Positions 26,307 to 34,828 of a DNA stretch of 64,000 nucleotides are shown here, piece after piece (the first letter of the stretch is position 1; the number at the start of each line of letters is the position of its first letter). The stretch is taken from the NCBI GenBank assembly GCA_024278215.1, contig JAJRTR010000052.1, positions 1-64,000 of the forward strand, read 5' to 3'. The position numbers were made by a program, and so were the translations under genes. The DNA comes from a bacterium. Lineage in GTDB: Bacteria > UBP15 > UBA6099 > JAJRTR01. The notes beneath the pieces are model-generated. The model made no database searches. It saw nothing but the letters and a program-made list of their open reading frames with translations, and had not been told where the DNA came from.

Positions 26307-27053
26307 TCATATTTTTATAACGAGCGAAGCGCCGGCGACAAGCAGCAGGATAAAGACAAACAGGCGAAACTGGAACTCGGGTATGCGCGAGTGCAGCCAC
26401 TCGCCGGCGGCCAGCCCAAGCAGCAGCCCCGGAAGCAACTCGAGGCTTTCAAGTATCGTCGCCCGGTTGACACTGCCCTGAACAGCATAGCTCGCCGTGA
26501 GAAAAATGTTCACAGTCAGCCACAGGCTGGAAAGTGTGCTGCGGAATACACTTTTGTCCTTTAGACGCCTGCTTGCAAAATAGACTACCATCGGTCCGCC
26601 CGACGCGTAAATACCCTGCATGATACCGCCCGAGAACAGCCAGAACATACCCTGGATATTACCGAGCGGCCTTTCCTCACCTTTCCCTTTCCGGCGCAAC
26701 AGGATCGTTATCTCATAAACGGAGAACAGAAGCACAAAGACTCCGAAAATGAATTTGAGCGGGCCGCCGTTGACATAACTAAAAATGATACGTCCGACGA
26801 CGACACCCACGGCAACCTGCGGCAATATGTTGCGCAGCAATACCGTCCTGTCTATCTTTTTCCTGTGCCGGACAACAATGTATGTGCTCAACACGAGATT
26901 CAGGGGCACAAGCACATACAACAAGTGTTTCATGTCATACATGTGCGCCCCGAGCGTAATGGCGATAATTGTGCTGCCGAATCCTGTGACGGCCTCTACT
27001 GCGTTTGCCGAGAGTACTATGAAAAACAAAATCGCGAATTTAGGTTCAATCAT
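26307..27053 (-). CDS. TauE/SafE-family membrane exporter
   Basis: A 248-residue protein with about seven or eight membrane helices. Family motifs are EAVTGFGSTIIAITLG in helix 1 and GGIMQGIYASGGPMVVYFAS in the second half. The family exports sulfite, sulfoacetate or related organosulfur anions. Because Xsc, encoded 1.1 kb away, releases sulfite, sulfite export is a reasonable guess; the two genes converge and are not in one operon. No Shine-Dalgarno site is evident at ATG 27053. Confidence 0.85.
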   Translation of the reverse strand: MIEPKFAILFFIVLSANAVEAVTGFGSTIIAITLGAHMYDMKHLLYVLVPLNLVLSTYIVVRHRKKIDRTVLLRNILPQVAVGVVVGRIIFSYVNGGPLKFIFGVFVLLFSVYEITILLRRKGKGEERPLGNIQGMFWLFSGGIMQGIYASGGPMVVYFASRRLKDKSVFRSTLSSLWLTVNIFLTASYAVQGSVNRATILESLELLPGLLLGLAAGEWLHSRIPEFQFRLFVFILLLVAGASLVIKI

Positions 27054-27123
27054 GTATTGTTGTGACCGGAGCGATCCGGCGTCCTGCCTTCATCGAAAAT
27101 TCTCATGATGTCTTCCTGCTGAA

Positions 27124-27421
27124 CTTGTGCGTTTTTCAATATATTGTGAGAATTTTGGGGACATGACTGAAATTTGACCTTTAATTCCGGATCGTGTCCC
27201 CATAAATTCTACTACTGTCACGTCAGGCTTGTAATGTCGCAAGAAGGTGTGGGCGGTGGCCCATATACCCTGCCTGCGCGTATTTCTCGCGAAAACGGTT
27301 TGTACAGGCACAAGTCGAGACCGGGGTACGGTGACCACGCCCTGCACTTTCATTGTTTTTACGCGACCCCCATCTTACATCTTTTCTTTGTTAACATGGC
27401 ACTACCTTTTATAAAAACGCA
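27124..27421. mobile_element. MITE-like repeat family A (copy A3)
   Basis: A 298-base element. The left end CTTGTGCGTTTTTCAATATA and right end TATAAAAACGCAG are inverted repeats. It shares the A2 interior and carries about 115 extra bases between CAGGCTTGTAATGTCGC and GTTTTTACGCGACCCC, including GGTACGGTGACCACGCCCTG, related to GGGGTACGGTGCCCCCGCCC in A1. It fills the gap between TauE and the hydrolase. Confidence 0.8.
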
Positions 27422-27473
27422 GTTTCAGTTCATGCTTAAATTCCAGCCGACAACTTTTTTCAACGGTAAAAAG

Positions 27474-28556
27474 TTATAAAGAACTGTCCCGCCTTACAAT
27501 GTGCCCGATGAAATTGACTATTGTACCTACGAGCTTGCGGGGAAAAAGAAAAATCGAGACATGTCCGCTATAGAGCCATTCGCATTCGGGATGGTTCCAT
27601 GCTTCCCAGAGCCGCGCGACATTTTCGGCGGGAATAAGCATATCGTAGCGTGCCGGAATAAGCTGTATGCGGTCCGGAGGCAGTTTCGGACGGAAATAAA
27701 CAGGAGAAATAATGCGCCAGTTTTTCTCGACGGTTTCCGGGGCGATGCCCATCCTGTCGAAGTCGCGGACGATCGTTCTGCCGGCTATGCTGTTCCACAT
27801 ACCCTCGATTATATTGCCCGAAGCGATGATAGGGATCGCGAAATCTATCCTGTCGTCCACGCAGGCGGTAAGGAGCGTGATGAAACCGCCGAGGCTGAGC
27901 CCCATCATGCCGACCGGCCCCGTGTACCTTGCCCGCCCCCATGAGATCAACGCGCGGATATCACTTATTGATTGCCTGAAAGCATTTATCGTGCGTTCCA
28001 TGTCGGCGCTCAGCATGAGATCGCCATGCGCACTGCCGGCGGGTTTGCGCGGGCCGTGATATGGCTGTGTAATAAACAGGCAGTTTATCCCGGCCCTGGC
28101 CAGCAGCAGGCCGAGAAGGTAGTAGTAAAAAGTGAAGCAACCTTCCTCGCGCCAGCCGTGCGCTACTATCACACACGGGTTCGACCCGCTTCCTTCCGCC
28201 GTCGATTCGAACATGCGGCCGCGCACAACGTTATTCTCCGGATACGCCGACTCGACCTCGCTGTCATAACTGAAACAGCTCACCTTTACACCGGCGAACG
28301 CATGCCCGAATTCTTCCGTTACATCCGGGACACCGGTGCCGCCGTTGTAGAAAAGTTCAGGGTGCTCGAAGTATTCCGGATAGTTATATTCAGACAAGTC
28401 CATTTTTTCGCTGAAGTGTCTTTTTCTGCCCTTGGTACGGTTCTCCATGCCCACAACAGTCCTGTCGATGAATATGGAAATACCTTTGAGGAAAAAGGCA
28501 GCCGCCCGGCCCGGCGGTTTTTCACATGGATATACGGTTTCTGCCATGAAGAACAT
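27474..28556 (-). CDS. Alpha/beta hydrolase (ABHD18-like)
   Basis: A 360-residue protein. Oxyanion motif VIVAHGWREEG near 130, nucleophile elbow GLSLGG at 219-224 (S221), and the likely acid and histidine in PARYDMLIP and YSGHVSIFL near the C-terminus. The overall pattern, with long N-terminal region and CVIVAHGW, resembles ABHD18-type uncharacterised hydrolases. The substrate is unknown. The frame extends further upstream, but ATG 28556 (MFFMAETVYP) is the likely start because the upstream stretch falls in an inverted repeat (28576-28680). Confidence 0.75.
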   Translation of the reverse strand: MFFMAETVYPCEKPPGRAAAFFLKGISIFIDRTVVGMENRTKGRKRHFSEKMDLSEYNYPEYFEHPELFYNGGTGVPDVTEEFGHAFAGVKVSCFSYDSEVESAYPENNVVRGRMFESTAEGSGSNPCVIVAHGWREEGCFTFYYYLLGLLLARAGINCLFITQPYHGPRKPAGSAHGDLMLSADMERTINAFRQSISDIRALISWGRARYTGPVGMMGLSLGGFITLLTACVDDRIDFAIPIIASGNIIEGMWNSIAGRTIVRDFDRMGIAPETVEKNWRIISPVYFRPKLPPDRIQLIPARYDMLIPAENVARLWEAWNHPECEWLYSGHVSIFLFPRKLVGTIVNFIGHIVRRDSSL

Positions 28557-28575
28557 TATAGCCTCATATAAGCTA

Positions 28576-28680
28576 TTTTGCGACAGCGCGTTGACGCACT
28601 CCAGAGAAGCAGCCACCACATTGCACAGGCAAGTTGAGTATAGTGAACGCCCCATATCCCGAAAACAGGCTGTCGCAAAA
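28576..28680. mobile_element. Inverted-repeat element (family G)
   Basis: A 105-base segment bounded by perfect 12-base inverted repeats TTTTGCGACAGC and GCTGTCGCAAAA. The GTCGCAAAA end also appears near the right end of B3 (44073-44082). It occupies the promoter region of the alpha/beta hydrolase. Confidence 0.5.
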
Positions 28681-28689
28681 ACGCTCATT

Positions 28690-29577
28690 CAAGTACTCAA
28701 TGAAAGAAAATCACATTGTTTGTGTCTCCCGGAGCTGGTCCGACCTGCCATAGGGGGGATACCGGTTGTTCTTGTTGTAATCTGCGGTATACAGGGAAAT
28801 ATTTACAGTTAAGTATGTTCGAGGCCCCCATTCCGAGTTTAGCAAAATATGTAATAACATAATATAAATAAATATCAGACAGTTCCCGATTAGCTGTCTA
28901 TTACAGGAACAGGCCACTCTGAAGACAATATATGCCGAAGCAATGATTTCTATCCGGTTGCCCATTTCATTGGACATGCGTAGTGGACAGCAGAGAAAAC
29001 CACTATATAAAGGGATATTTAGGAATATCCTGTTAAAAAGTATTCTTTTACATATCAGAATATTGGACAGGATACGTTGATTGACATTTTATTAATATGT
29101 TAAATAGACGCGGAATAATTGATATTTTGAGAGAACTGCGTACAGTCACCGGCAGATAATTATCATGTTTTAATAATTAACGACATTATATGATGAAGCT
29201 ATGAATATTTATCTTATTTACAATATCCGAAGGGATTGTAGGTTGATAATAATGACAATAAATGAAGAATATGCAATGGCTGCAATTATGATAAACAAGA
29301 AACGATAATTAAAATATACCGATATATAAAGAATATATTATATTTTATGTAAAACCGAAACATAGTAAATAGGAATAATAAGCAGCCAAAATATGGAATT
29401 GAGATTAGATAGAGATGAGATTTATACAAAAAACATGACAAAGAAAGGGGGTTGCTGAGGGATATTTAAAGATGCGGAAAGATAATACATGTAAAATACA
29501 CGCTAACATAACAGCGTATGGCACACAGAGAAGGGAGAAAGGATAAGAAGATAAATATGTGAAAAGATTTAAATAAC
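28690..29577. other. AT-rich gene-free stretch
   Basis: About 0.9 kb of much higher A+T than its surroundings, with no credible coding frame on either strand. It contains a 7-pair hairpin GGATATT-TAGG-AATATCC at 29013-29030 and long purine runs after 29390. One antisense frame (28977-28711) is open, but it has no ribosome site or family signal. No tRNA, phage gene or clear DnaA-box cluster was seen. It borders MITE copy A4. Confidence 0.5.
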
Positions 29578-29882
29578 TTGTGTGTTTTTCAATTTAGCAT
29601 AAGGGTCCTATTCCCCGCCGCTTGCGGCGTGATTAAAACCTTTGTTTTCTGATACCCCGTCCGCTTGCGGCGGGGGAGTTCATTGTGAGACTTTTGGAGA
29701 CATGACTGAAATTTGACCTTTAGTTCCGATCGTATCTACATATATTCTACTACTGTCACGTCAGGCTTGTAATGTCGCGGGAAAGGGCGGGGTCACCGCC
29801 CTATACTTTTATCGTTTTTACGCTACCCCATCTTCATCTTTTCTTTGATGACATGGCGCTACCTTTCATAAAAACACACTAG
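29578..29882. mobile_element. MITE-like repeat family A (copy A4, with an extra insert)
   Basis: A 305-base element with ends CTTGTGTGTTTTTC and AAAAACACACTAG. Compared with A2 and A3 it carries an extra block at about 29598-29685 with two GC hairpins (CCGCCGCTTGCGGCG and CCGTCCGCTTGCGGCGGG), probably a nested repeat. The rest matches the family interior, for example TTCTACTACTGTCACGTCAG. Confidence 0.75.
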
Positions 29883-29900
29883 TTCAGAAATAATAAGAAA

Positions 29901-30452
29901 TTATTTATTGTCTTTATATTGTTTATTGATCCGTTCTATTATTTTGTCGGTAATATTGTCACCACCAAATATCACAGCAACTCTATCGAATACATAATCA
30001 TAGCCCTCGGCTTTGGCAATCTCGGCAGAGAATTTTATGACATCGTCCTCAACCTTTTTGAGTTTTTCGTTGCGGGCAGGGATCATATCCTGGCGAAACT
30101 TTTCATTTTCCATGACGATGATGCGTTGAACTTCGCTTTTCTGTTGATCAGTTAATTGCGACTCTTCTGTTACACCATATTTTTCTTTTATGAGATCGCG
30201 AACTTCTGATTCGCGTTGCGTTTTCAATCTGTCAAGTTCTTTGTCCCATCCAAGACTGATGGGATGGTTGTCAATAATTTTGTTGAGATCGATGGTAGCA
30301 ATTTTCAGAGAAGCTGGAGAGGCGACAGTAGAGGTAGCGGGGGGCACGACTTTTTCCGTGGCCGCAGATTCCTGAGAGAGGGAAGCGACTGGAGTGGTTG
30401 AAATGAGGGCAGCCACGAGGAAGGCGGCAGACGTTTTAAATATGTTTTTCAT
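29901..30452 (-). CDS. OmpH/Skp-like periplasmic protein
   Basis: A 183-residue protein. It has a signal peptide (MKNIFKTSAAFLVAALISTT, cleavage near 26), a low-complexity Ala/Thr/Pro linker, then an OmpH domain beginning LKIATIDLNKIIDNHP and continuing as a long charged helix pair (LDRLKTQRESEVRDLIKE) with YDYVFDRVAVIFGG at the end. Skp-type chaperones hold outer-membrane proteins in the periplasm. AGGAGG before ATG 30452 sets the start. It lies downstream of uppP but is separated from it by a strong hairpin, so it probably has its own promoter. Confidence 0.85.
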   Translation of the reverse strand: MKNIFKTSAAFLVAALISTTPVASLSQESAATEKVVPPATSTVASPASLKIATIDLNKIIDNHPISLGWDKELDRLKTQRESEVRDLIKEKYGVTEESQLTDQQKSEVQRIIVMENEKFRQDMIPARNEKLKKVEDDVIKFSAEIAKAEGYDYVFDRVAVIFGGDNITDKIIERINKQYKDNK

Positions 30453-30541
30453 AGAAATACCTCCGTATAGTGAATGAAGATGAAACATAATTCTGCAATC
30501 AACTCTTACATTATGTTTTTTTACAGCCAAAAAAACAATAA

Positions 30542-30595
30542 TTTAATCGAAAAGAATTCTCCGATGCCGGTATCGGAGAATTCTTTTCGATTAAA
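30542..30595 (-). terminator. Perfect 24-pair hairpin at the uppP 3' end
   Basis: TTTAATCGAAAAGAATTCTC-CGAT and its exact reverse complement flank a GCCGGT loop, giving a 24-base-pair stem with A/T-rich flanks. It overlaps the uppP stop codon (30591-30593). It can terminate on either strand. Confidence 0.75.
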
Positions 30596-31412
30596 AAAGG
30601 AACAGGGAACCAAGGATCGACACAGTGCCGAGCGCCCAGCAATAGATAGCAAACCATGTGAGCCTGCCTCGTGTCAGCACAGAGATAAGCCATTTCAGCG
30701 CGATCAGTCCGGAAACGAATGCCATTATTGCGCCCGCCAATACGGGTACGGCATTTTCGATCCCGGCGGATAACATGCTGGTTAGTTCAAATACCGATCC
30801 TGCAAGAATCACCGGAACCGCCAGTATGAAGGAGAACCGCGCGGCCTCTTTTCGGTCGACACCGAGGAAAAGAGCGGCGCAAATAGTAGCGCCGGAGCGT
30901 GATATGCCGGGCATAATCGCAAACGCCTGGGCAGTGCCTACAATAAGCGCCCCCGCGAGCCCGAGCGAAGCTGCCTTGCGGTTCGTTTTTTTTACCCTGT
31001 CTGCAAGAAACAGAAAGACACCTGTGATGAGAAGATCGACGCCCGCGATGGAGGCGGAGCCGAGTGCGGCTTCGAACTGATCTTTGAAAAGCAGGAAAGC
31101 GATTCCGGCAGGTAGTGTGCCGATGATTATCCAGAGTGCGAACTTGCGCCCGTCGGTCGCTGTGCCCGACCACGAATCATCCGACACAACATCCCGGCCG
31201 GCGACGGCCTGCAACAGCCCCGCTATGTCGCGACGGAAGAAAATCAAAAGTGCCAGCAGTGTGCCGAAATGCACCATGACATCGAAAAATACCATTTCTT
31301 CCTTAATATTGAGAATGTTCTGGAAGAGAACAAGATGTCCGGAACTGCTTACGGGAAGGAACTCCGTAAGGCCCTGCACAAGGCCGAGGAAAAGCGTTTC
31401 AATAATATTCAT
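30591..31412 (-). CDS. uppP: Undecaprenyl-diphosphatase UppP (BacA)
   Basis: Recycles the lipid carrier for peptidoglycan and other glycans by removing a phosphate from undecaprenyl diphosphate at the inner membrane. A 273-residue protein, the normal length, with about eight helices. Both signature regions are present: LVQGLTEFLPVSSSGHLVL near residues 12-30 and IMPGISRSGATICAALFLG near 165. The ATG overlaps the stop of the HEAT-repeat gene (ATGA). The stop codon lies within the 30542-30595 hairpin. Confidence 0.96.
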   Translation of the reverse strand: MNIIETLFLGLVQGLTEFLPVSSSGHLVLFQNILNIKEEMVFFDVMVHFGTLLALLIFFRRDIAGLLQAVAGRDVVSDDSWSGTATDGRKFALWIIIGTLPAGIAFLLFKDQFEAALGSASIAGVDLLITGVFLFLADRVKKTNRKAASLGLAGALIVGTAQAFAIMPGISRSGATICAALFLGVDRKEAARFSFILAVPVILAGSVFELTSMLSAGIENAVPVLAGAIMAFVSGLIALKWLISVLTRGRLTWFAIYCWALGTVSILGSLFLF

Positions 31413-31918
31413 TTATCTACTTTACCCAGTGACTCGACCGCTTCTTTCGCTGCGTGCCTGACGGTTTCGTCTTCGTCGAGAAGCAACCTGCTGATGGGGT
31501 CTATAGCGCGGGGCTCTCCAAGTGCTTCGAGGCTCTTGATAGCTTTTGTCTTCACCCACCAGCTGGGGTGAGACAGGAAACCCACGAGTTCCACCACTTC
31601 ATCATCGGTAAACGGCTGGTCAATGCCGAGTTTCTTCAAAGATTTCTCCGCTTCGCGCCGGACCCTGTGATTAAAATCAAGCAGAAGGTCCTTCAACTTC
31701 TGAACGGCGAGGTCGTCGCTGATTTTTGCAAACAACTTGCAGACATAAATCTTACCCTGCCAGTCGTTGAGTTTCAACTTGCGCAGGAATTGTACTGCTT
31801 CCTTTGAATCCGCGTGACGCTTCAACACGCGCAGCGCATACTCGCGTGTTTCCTTGTCTCCACGGGCGAGATCGCGAAAGAGGTCGTTTTTATTTTCTAT
31901 GCTCAGGGTCACACCCAT
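31409..31918 (-). CDS. HEAT-repeat protein
   Basis: A 169-residue protein made almost entirely of HEAT/PBS-lyase-type repeats, for example ETREYALRVLKRHADSKEAV, VRREAEKSLKKLGID, WVKTKAIKSLEALGEPRAID and VRHAAKEAVESLGK. Such small alpha-solenoids bind partner proteins. GGAGGGAGG upstream selects ATG 31918 over an ATG nine codons earlier. Its stop overlaps the uppP start, so the two are translated together; any functional link to the lipid carrier is inference. Confidence 0.85.
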   Translation of the reverse strand: MGVTLSIENKNDLFRDLARGDKETREYALRVLKRHADSKEAVQFLRKLKLNDWQGKIYVCKLFAKISDDLAVQKLKDLLLDFNHRVRREAEKSLKKLGIDQPFTDDEVVELVGFLSHPSWWVKTKAIKSLEALGEPRAIDPISRLLLDEDETVRHAAKEAVESLGKVDK

Positions 31919-32222
31919 AACTGCCTCCCTCCAGTTGATCCTCATCGGCGGCGCGGCTTGCGCCTACGCAAAAAAACCGACAACATCGTCCGTTTATCAA
32001 GTAGATACCCCGGCACCGCATATTTTAAACTCTATATGTTCGGATTGTCTTTTCCTAACCCGGCTGCGCCGGGTCATGTATGATGCTGACTTTTTGCTGT
32101 GCGGGCTCTTCCTTCCCGGGCGGTCTTTCACCTATAATATCGAAAATCGGTTCCACAGGTTTCGAGCAACCGGCACGCCGGTTTCTCGATGCGGAACTAA
32201 TAGGCAAACAAGAGGACTTACG
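31919..32222. other. Divergent intergenic region
   Basis: A 304-base gap between divergent genes. It contains a GC hairpin ACCCGGCTGCGCCGGGT at 32057-32073 (part of family D-like sequence) and TATAAT at 32133-32138 in the direction of the DUF2505-like gene, with no good -35. An upstream open frame in phase with that gene has no ribosome site. Confidence 0.4.
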
Positions 32223-32738
32223 ATGAGATTCAAGATGGACCACATATTCAACTGGCCCGCAGAGACGATAGTGGAGCCGCTCAAGAGGGGCGAGGATATT
32301 GTGCCGATGGACAGGTTGCCGAATGTTTCCGCTCGCAAGGTGCTGAGTACCGAGCGAAAAGGCGACAAAATCTTCAGCCGTGTCGAGTGGTGTGTGCATG
32401 GCCAGATTCCCAGGGTTGCGCAGAGGATTATCCGACCGGAGATGCTTACTTTTATCGAGGAATCCGTCTGGGACGACAACGACTTTTCTTTCACGACGAA
32501 AATTATTCCGCATTACCTGAAGGATAAAATCAGATGCAAGACGACCAGCCGTTATCATGTCGACGGCCCGAAGGTGACGCGACGCAGGTTCCAGGGAGAG
32601 CTGAGAATACTGTTGCCGATTATCAACACAGTGGTCGAAAAAGCGATTATCGAACATCTGAAAAAGAACAACGACGAAAACGCCAGGATGCTGCGCAAGA
32701 TACTCGAGGAGCGACACGGCCCCCCACAGAAGGACTGA
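32223..32738 (+). CDS. DUF2505-like SRPBCC protein
   Basis: A 171-residue protein of the START/SRPBCC lipid-binding type, closest by pattern to DUF2505. It has MRFKMDHIFNWPAE at the start, a central TFIEESVWDDNDFSFTTKII, and the long C-terminal helix IINTVVEKAIIEHLKKN. These folds bind hydrophobic ligands. The start ATG 32223 follows AGAGGACTT. It converges on sppA, whose stop lies 6 bases away on the other strand. Function unknown. Confidence 0.7.
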   Translation: MRFKMDHIFNWPAETIVEPLKRGEDIVPMDRLPNVSARKVLSTERKGDKIFSRVEWCVHGQIPRVAQRIIRPEMLTFIEESVWDDNDFSFTTKIIPHYLKDKIRCKTTSRYHVDGPKVTRRRFQGELRILLPIINTVVEKAIIEHLKKNNDENARMLRKILEERHGPPQKD

Positions 32739-32743
32739 TTGCG

Positions 32744-33616
32744 CTACCACGGCGGTTTGAAGCTTGTGTCGTACCTGATGTTGTCGAGGATGCTCTGCCC
32801 GATGCCTCTGCCCAGTGCGAAGGGAGTCATGGCGAACATCCGGCTGAGGCCGTCGAAAAGTTCTTCTTTGAAATCTTCCACTTCCGCCACAAAAATATGC
32901 TTGAAACGGCCAAGTTTCTCGCATTGTTTTATCGCTGTCTCGCGGCTGCCGAGCCTGTCCACCAGTCCGAGTTTCTTTGCTTCTTCGCCCAGATACAGTC
33001 GACCGGAGGCGAGAGCAGCGATTTTCTTCTTATCGAGACCCCGGTTTCTTGCGACCGACTCGACGAACTTGTCATGTATCTTATTTATGTGTTCCTGTAT
33101 CTGCTTTTTTTCTTTTTCCGTGGTTTTCCTGAATGGAACGCCCATGTCTTTGAACTCGCCCGACTTGAACCCTTCATAGCCGATACCATGCTTTTTCATC
33201 AACCCGGAAAATTCAAGATGAGTGCTGATTACACCTATGCTGCCGATGCCGCTCATGGGGTCGGCCACGATCCTGTCGCAGGCGCTTGCTATCCAGTAGC
33301 CGCCGGATGCAGCGAGGTCCCGCACCCATGCGACCGTGTGCGCCTCGGACGCTGTGACGGCATCGGCGATCTCTTTGCTCGGCAGCACGGAACCGCCGGG
33401 ACTGTTGATCTCAAAAATAATCGCTTTCACGCCGCGACTGTTCGCCCAGTTTATCTTCTGCACTATCCTGTCGGGGTTCACCGCTTTGAACTGGGGAGAG
33501 CGGCTGCCGCCTGGAATGATCGGGCCGCAGATGCGTATCTTTGCAATAACACGGCCTGCCACAGGGGCTGCCAGCATCTTCTGGAAACTCGATATGCTTT
33601 TGCCTTTTCGCGCCAT
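32744..33616 (-). CDS. sppA: Signal peptide peptidase SppA (S49 family, short form)
   Basis: A 290-residue membrane-associated serine protease that clears cleaved signal peptides. FEINSPGGSVLPSKEI and the AASGGYWIASACDRIVADP segment hold the oxyanion and Lys regions; SGIGSIGVI holds the catalytic Ser. Only one S49 domain is present, as in the short SppA forms that assemble as octamers. No clear N-terminal membrane helix is seen, which is unusual. GAAAGGTGATG lies before ATG 33616. Confidence 0.88.
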   Translation of the reverse strand: MARKGKSISSFQKMLAAPVAGRVIAKIRICGPIIPGGSRSPQFKAVNPDRIVQKINWANSRGVKAIIFEINSPGGSVLPSKEIADAVTASEAHTVAWVRDLAASGGYWIASACDRIVADPMSGIGSIGVISTHLEFSGLMKKHGIGYEGFKSGEFKDMGVPFRKTTEKEKKQIQEHINKIHDKFVESVARNRGLDKKKIAALASGRLYLGEEAKKLGLVDRLGSRETAIKQCEKLGRFKHIFVAEVEDFKEELFDGLSRMFAMTPFALGRGIGQSILDNIRYDTSFKPPW

Positions 33617-33778
33617 ATTTCCACATCACCTTTCACAAGCAGTTCAAGTGTAACAGAGAGCCGTTTTTAAATCAATTGAATTCCAACGATGAAAATGTAA
33701 TAATTAGATAACGCAATCGGCGAAAAAACATAACTATCATCAACGGCAAGCCGGGCACAGCCACCGGACACCGAAAAT

Positions 33779-34228
33779 ATGCAGCGAGAGCGACAGATCC
33801 GGTTCATGAAGATTGAAGAAAACGAAGTTTACACAACAAAAGAAGTTGCGCAGATCCTTAAGATAAGCCTTCCAACAGTGAAACGCATGTTGAAGGACGG
33901 CAGGCTGAAGTCCACACGAATCGGACGCCAGCACAGGTTTCTCGGTCGTGAACTGCTTGATATCCTGCGGACCCGCGAAGACTTGAGAAGGCCGGAAGAA
34001 AGAGGCGGCGATGTCGCTGCACCGCAACTGCCCGCCACAGAACTCTCACCTGTCGAGAAGCGACAGCGCGACTACATGCTTGGTCGCAGAGTTGCAAAAA
34101 CCATCTCCGACGACGACGGCAATGTCCTCTTCCCCTCCGGTATGACAGTCAACGAAGACACCATCATAAAAGCCAAACGCCGCCACAGGATGATGGAGCT
34201 CTTTGCCGCTCTCGAACGCGAATCGTAA
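33779..34228 (+). CDS. Excisionase-type HTH protein with C-terminal small barrel-like domain
   Basis: A 149-residue protein. A MerR/excisionase-type helix-turn-helix lies at about 18-66 (VYTTKEVAQILKISLPTVKR, then LKSTRIGRQHRF). The C-terminal half (LGRRVAKTISDDDGNVLFPS and GMTVNEDTIIKAKRRH) resembles the small barrel found after such HTHs in other bacterial regulators. It is probably a DNA-binding regulator rather than a phage excisionase, since no integrase is nearby. An internal ATG at 33806 is an equally good start, and neither has a clear ribosome site. Confidence 0.78.
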   Translation: MQRERQIRFMKIEENEVYTTKEVAQILKISLPTVKRMLKDGRLKSTRIGRQHRFLGRELLDILRTREDLRRPEERGGDVAAPQLPATELSPVEKRQRDYMLGRRVAKTISDDDGNVLFPSGMTVNEDTIIKAKRRHRMMELFAALERES

Positions 34229-34427
34229 TCATTCTCCACATTGTTTGTATATGCAATTTTTTATCAGTATCCGTTCGCAGATAAACTGTTCGCAACGGAA
34301 CATCTGAAATTCATGGAATGCAAGGACTGTGTCGTTGCAACTGTAAAGAAGTCGCATTTCGCAAAAACTGACGTTTTTGCATTCCAGGATTTTCTGTTAT
34401 CGCCGTTAAACTCGAAATCCGTGTGTT

Positions 34428-34490
34428 GTCATTCTGGGTGAAGCGAAGAATCTCCAGGTGTTTAACGCATTTTTTTCAATGCCCCCAGTG
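34428..34490. repeat. Repeat family F (copy F2)
   Basis: GTCATTCTGGGTGAAGCGAA and TCCAGGTGTTTAACGCATTT match the reverse complement of F1 (14925-14988), including the flanking CAATGCC and GTGAAC. Confidence 0.7.
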
Positions 34491-34558
34491 AACAGTTGCC
34501 TTTTCGAAGAACCCGTTAACGGTATTCGGCTGTGATCGGCTTCCTTTATCAACATCTG

Positions 34559-34673
34559 CGTTGTCGGCGCAAAATCATCCTATTATACAAGTTGCCTGCG
34601 GGGATTTTGCACCTCTGCCTTGCTTCCGAACAATTTCATTCGACCTCGCTACGAACATAATTTTGCAATTGGT
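34559..34673. repeat. Repeat family C (copy C3, inverted)
   Basis: Runs from GTTGTCGGCGCAAAATCATC to CATAATTTTGCAATTGG. It is the inverse of the left part of C2 and C4. With F2 it explains most of the 600-base gap before the flagellin terminator. Confidence 0.7.
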
Positions 34674-34772
34674 GCCTTTGTATTGATGTGCTCGAGTTGT
34701 GCGTCCCGTCCGGCATGGGAACCCTGCCCCCAATGATCTTTTTGTTCGCCTGAAGGCTCCATAATACACAAA

Positions 34773-34798
34773 AAAAGCCACCTTTAACAGTGGCTTTT
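34773..34798 (-). terminator. Rho-independent terminator of the 280-residue flagellin gene
   Basis: On the minus strand AAAAGCCAC-TGTTAAAG-GTGGCTTTT forms a perfect 9-pair stem followed by a T-run (34769-34776). It lies 30 bases after the flagellin stop. Confidence 0.9.
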
Positions 34799-34828
34799 AT
34801 CATTTCTGTCGCAGAAGATTACGTTATT

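Noticed and set aside
28711-28977. 88-codon minus-strand frame in the AT-rich region
   Set aside because: No ribosome site, no family, and a composition expected of random AT-rich sequence.
32534-33670. 378-codon plus-strand open frame
   Set aside because: Lies over the DUF2505-like gene in another frame and antisense to sppA; both true genes have clear family motifs.
33779-34228. Phage excisionase
   Set aside because: Only the HTH type resembles excisionases; there is no integrase, attachment site or phage gene around it.
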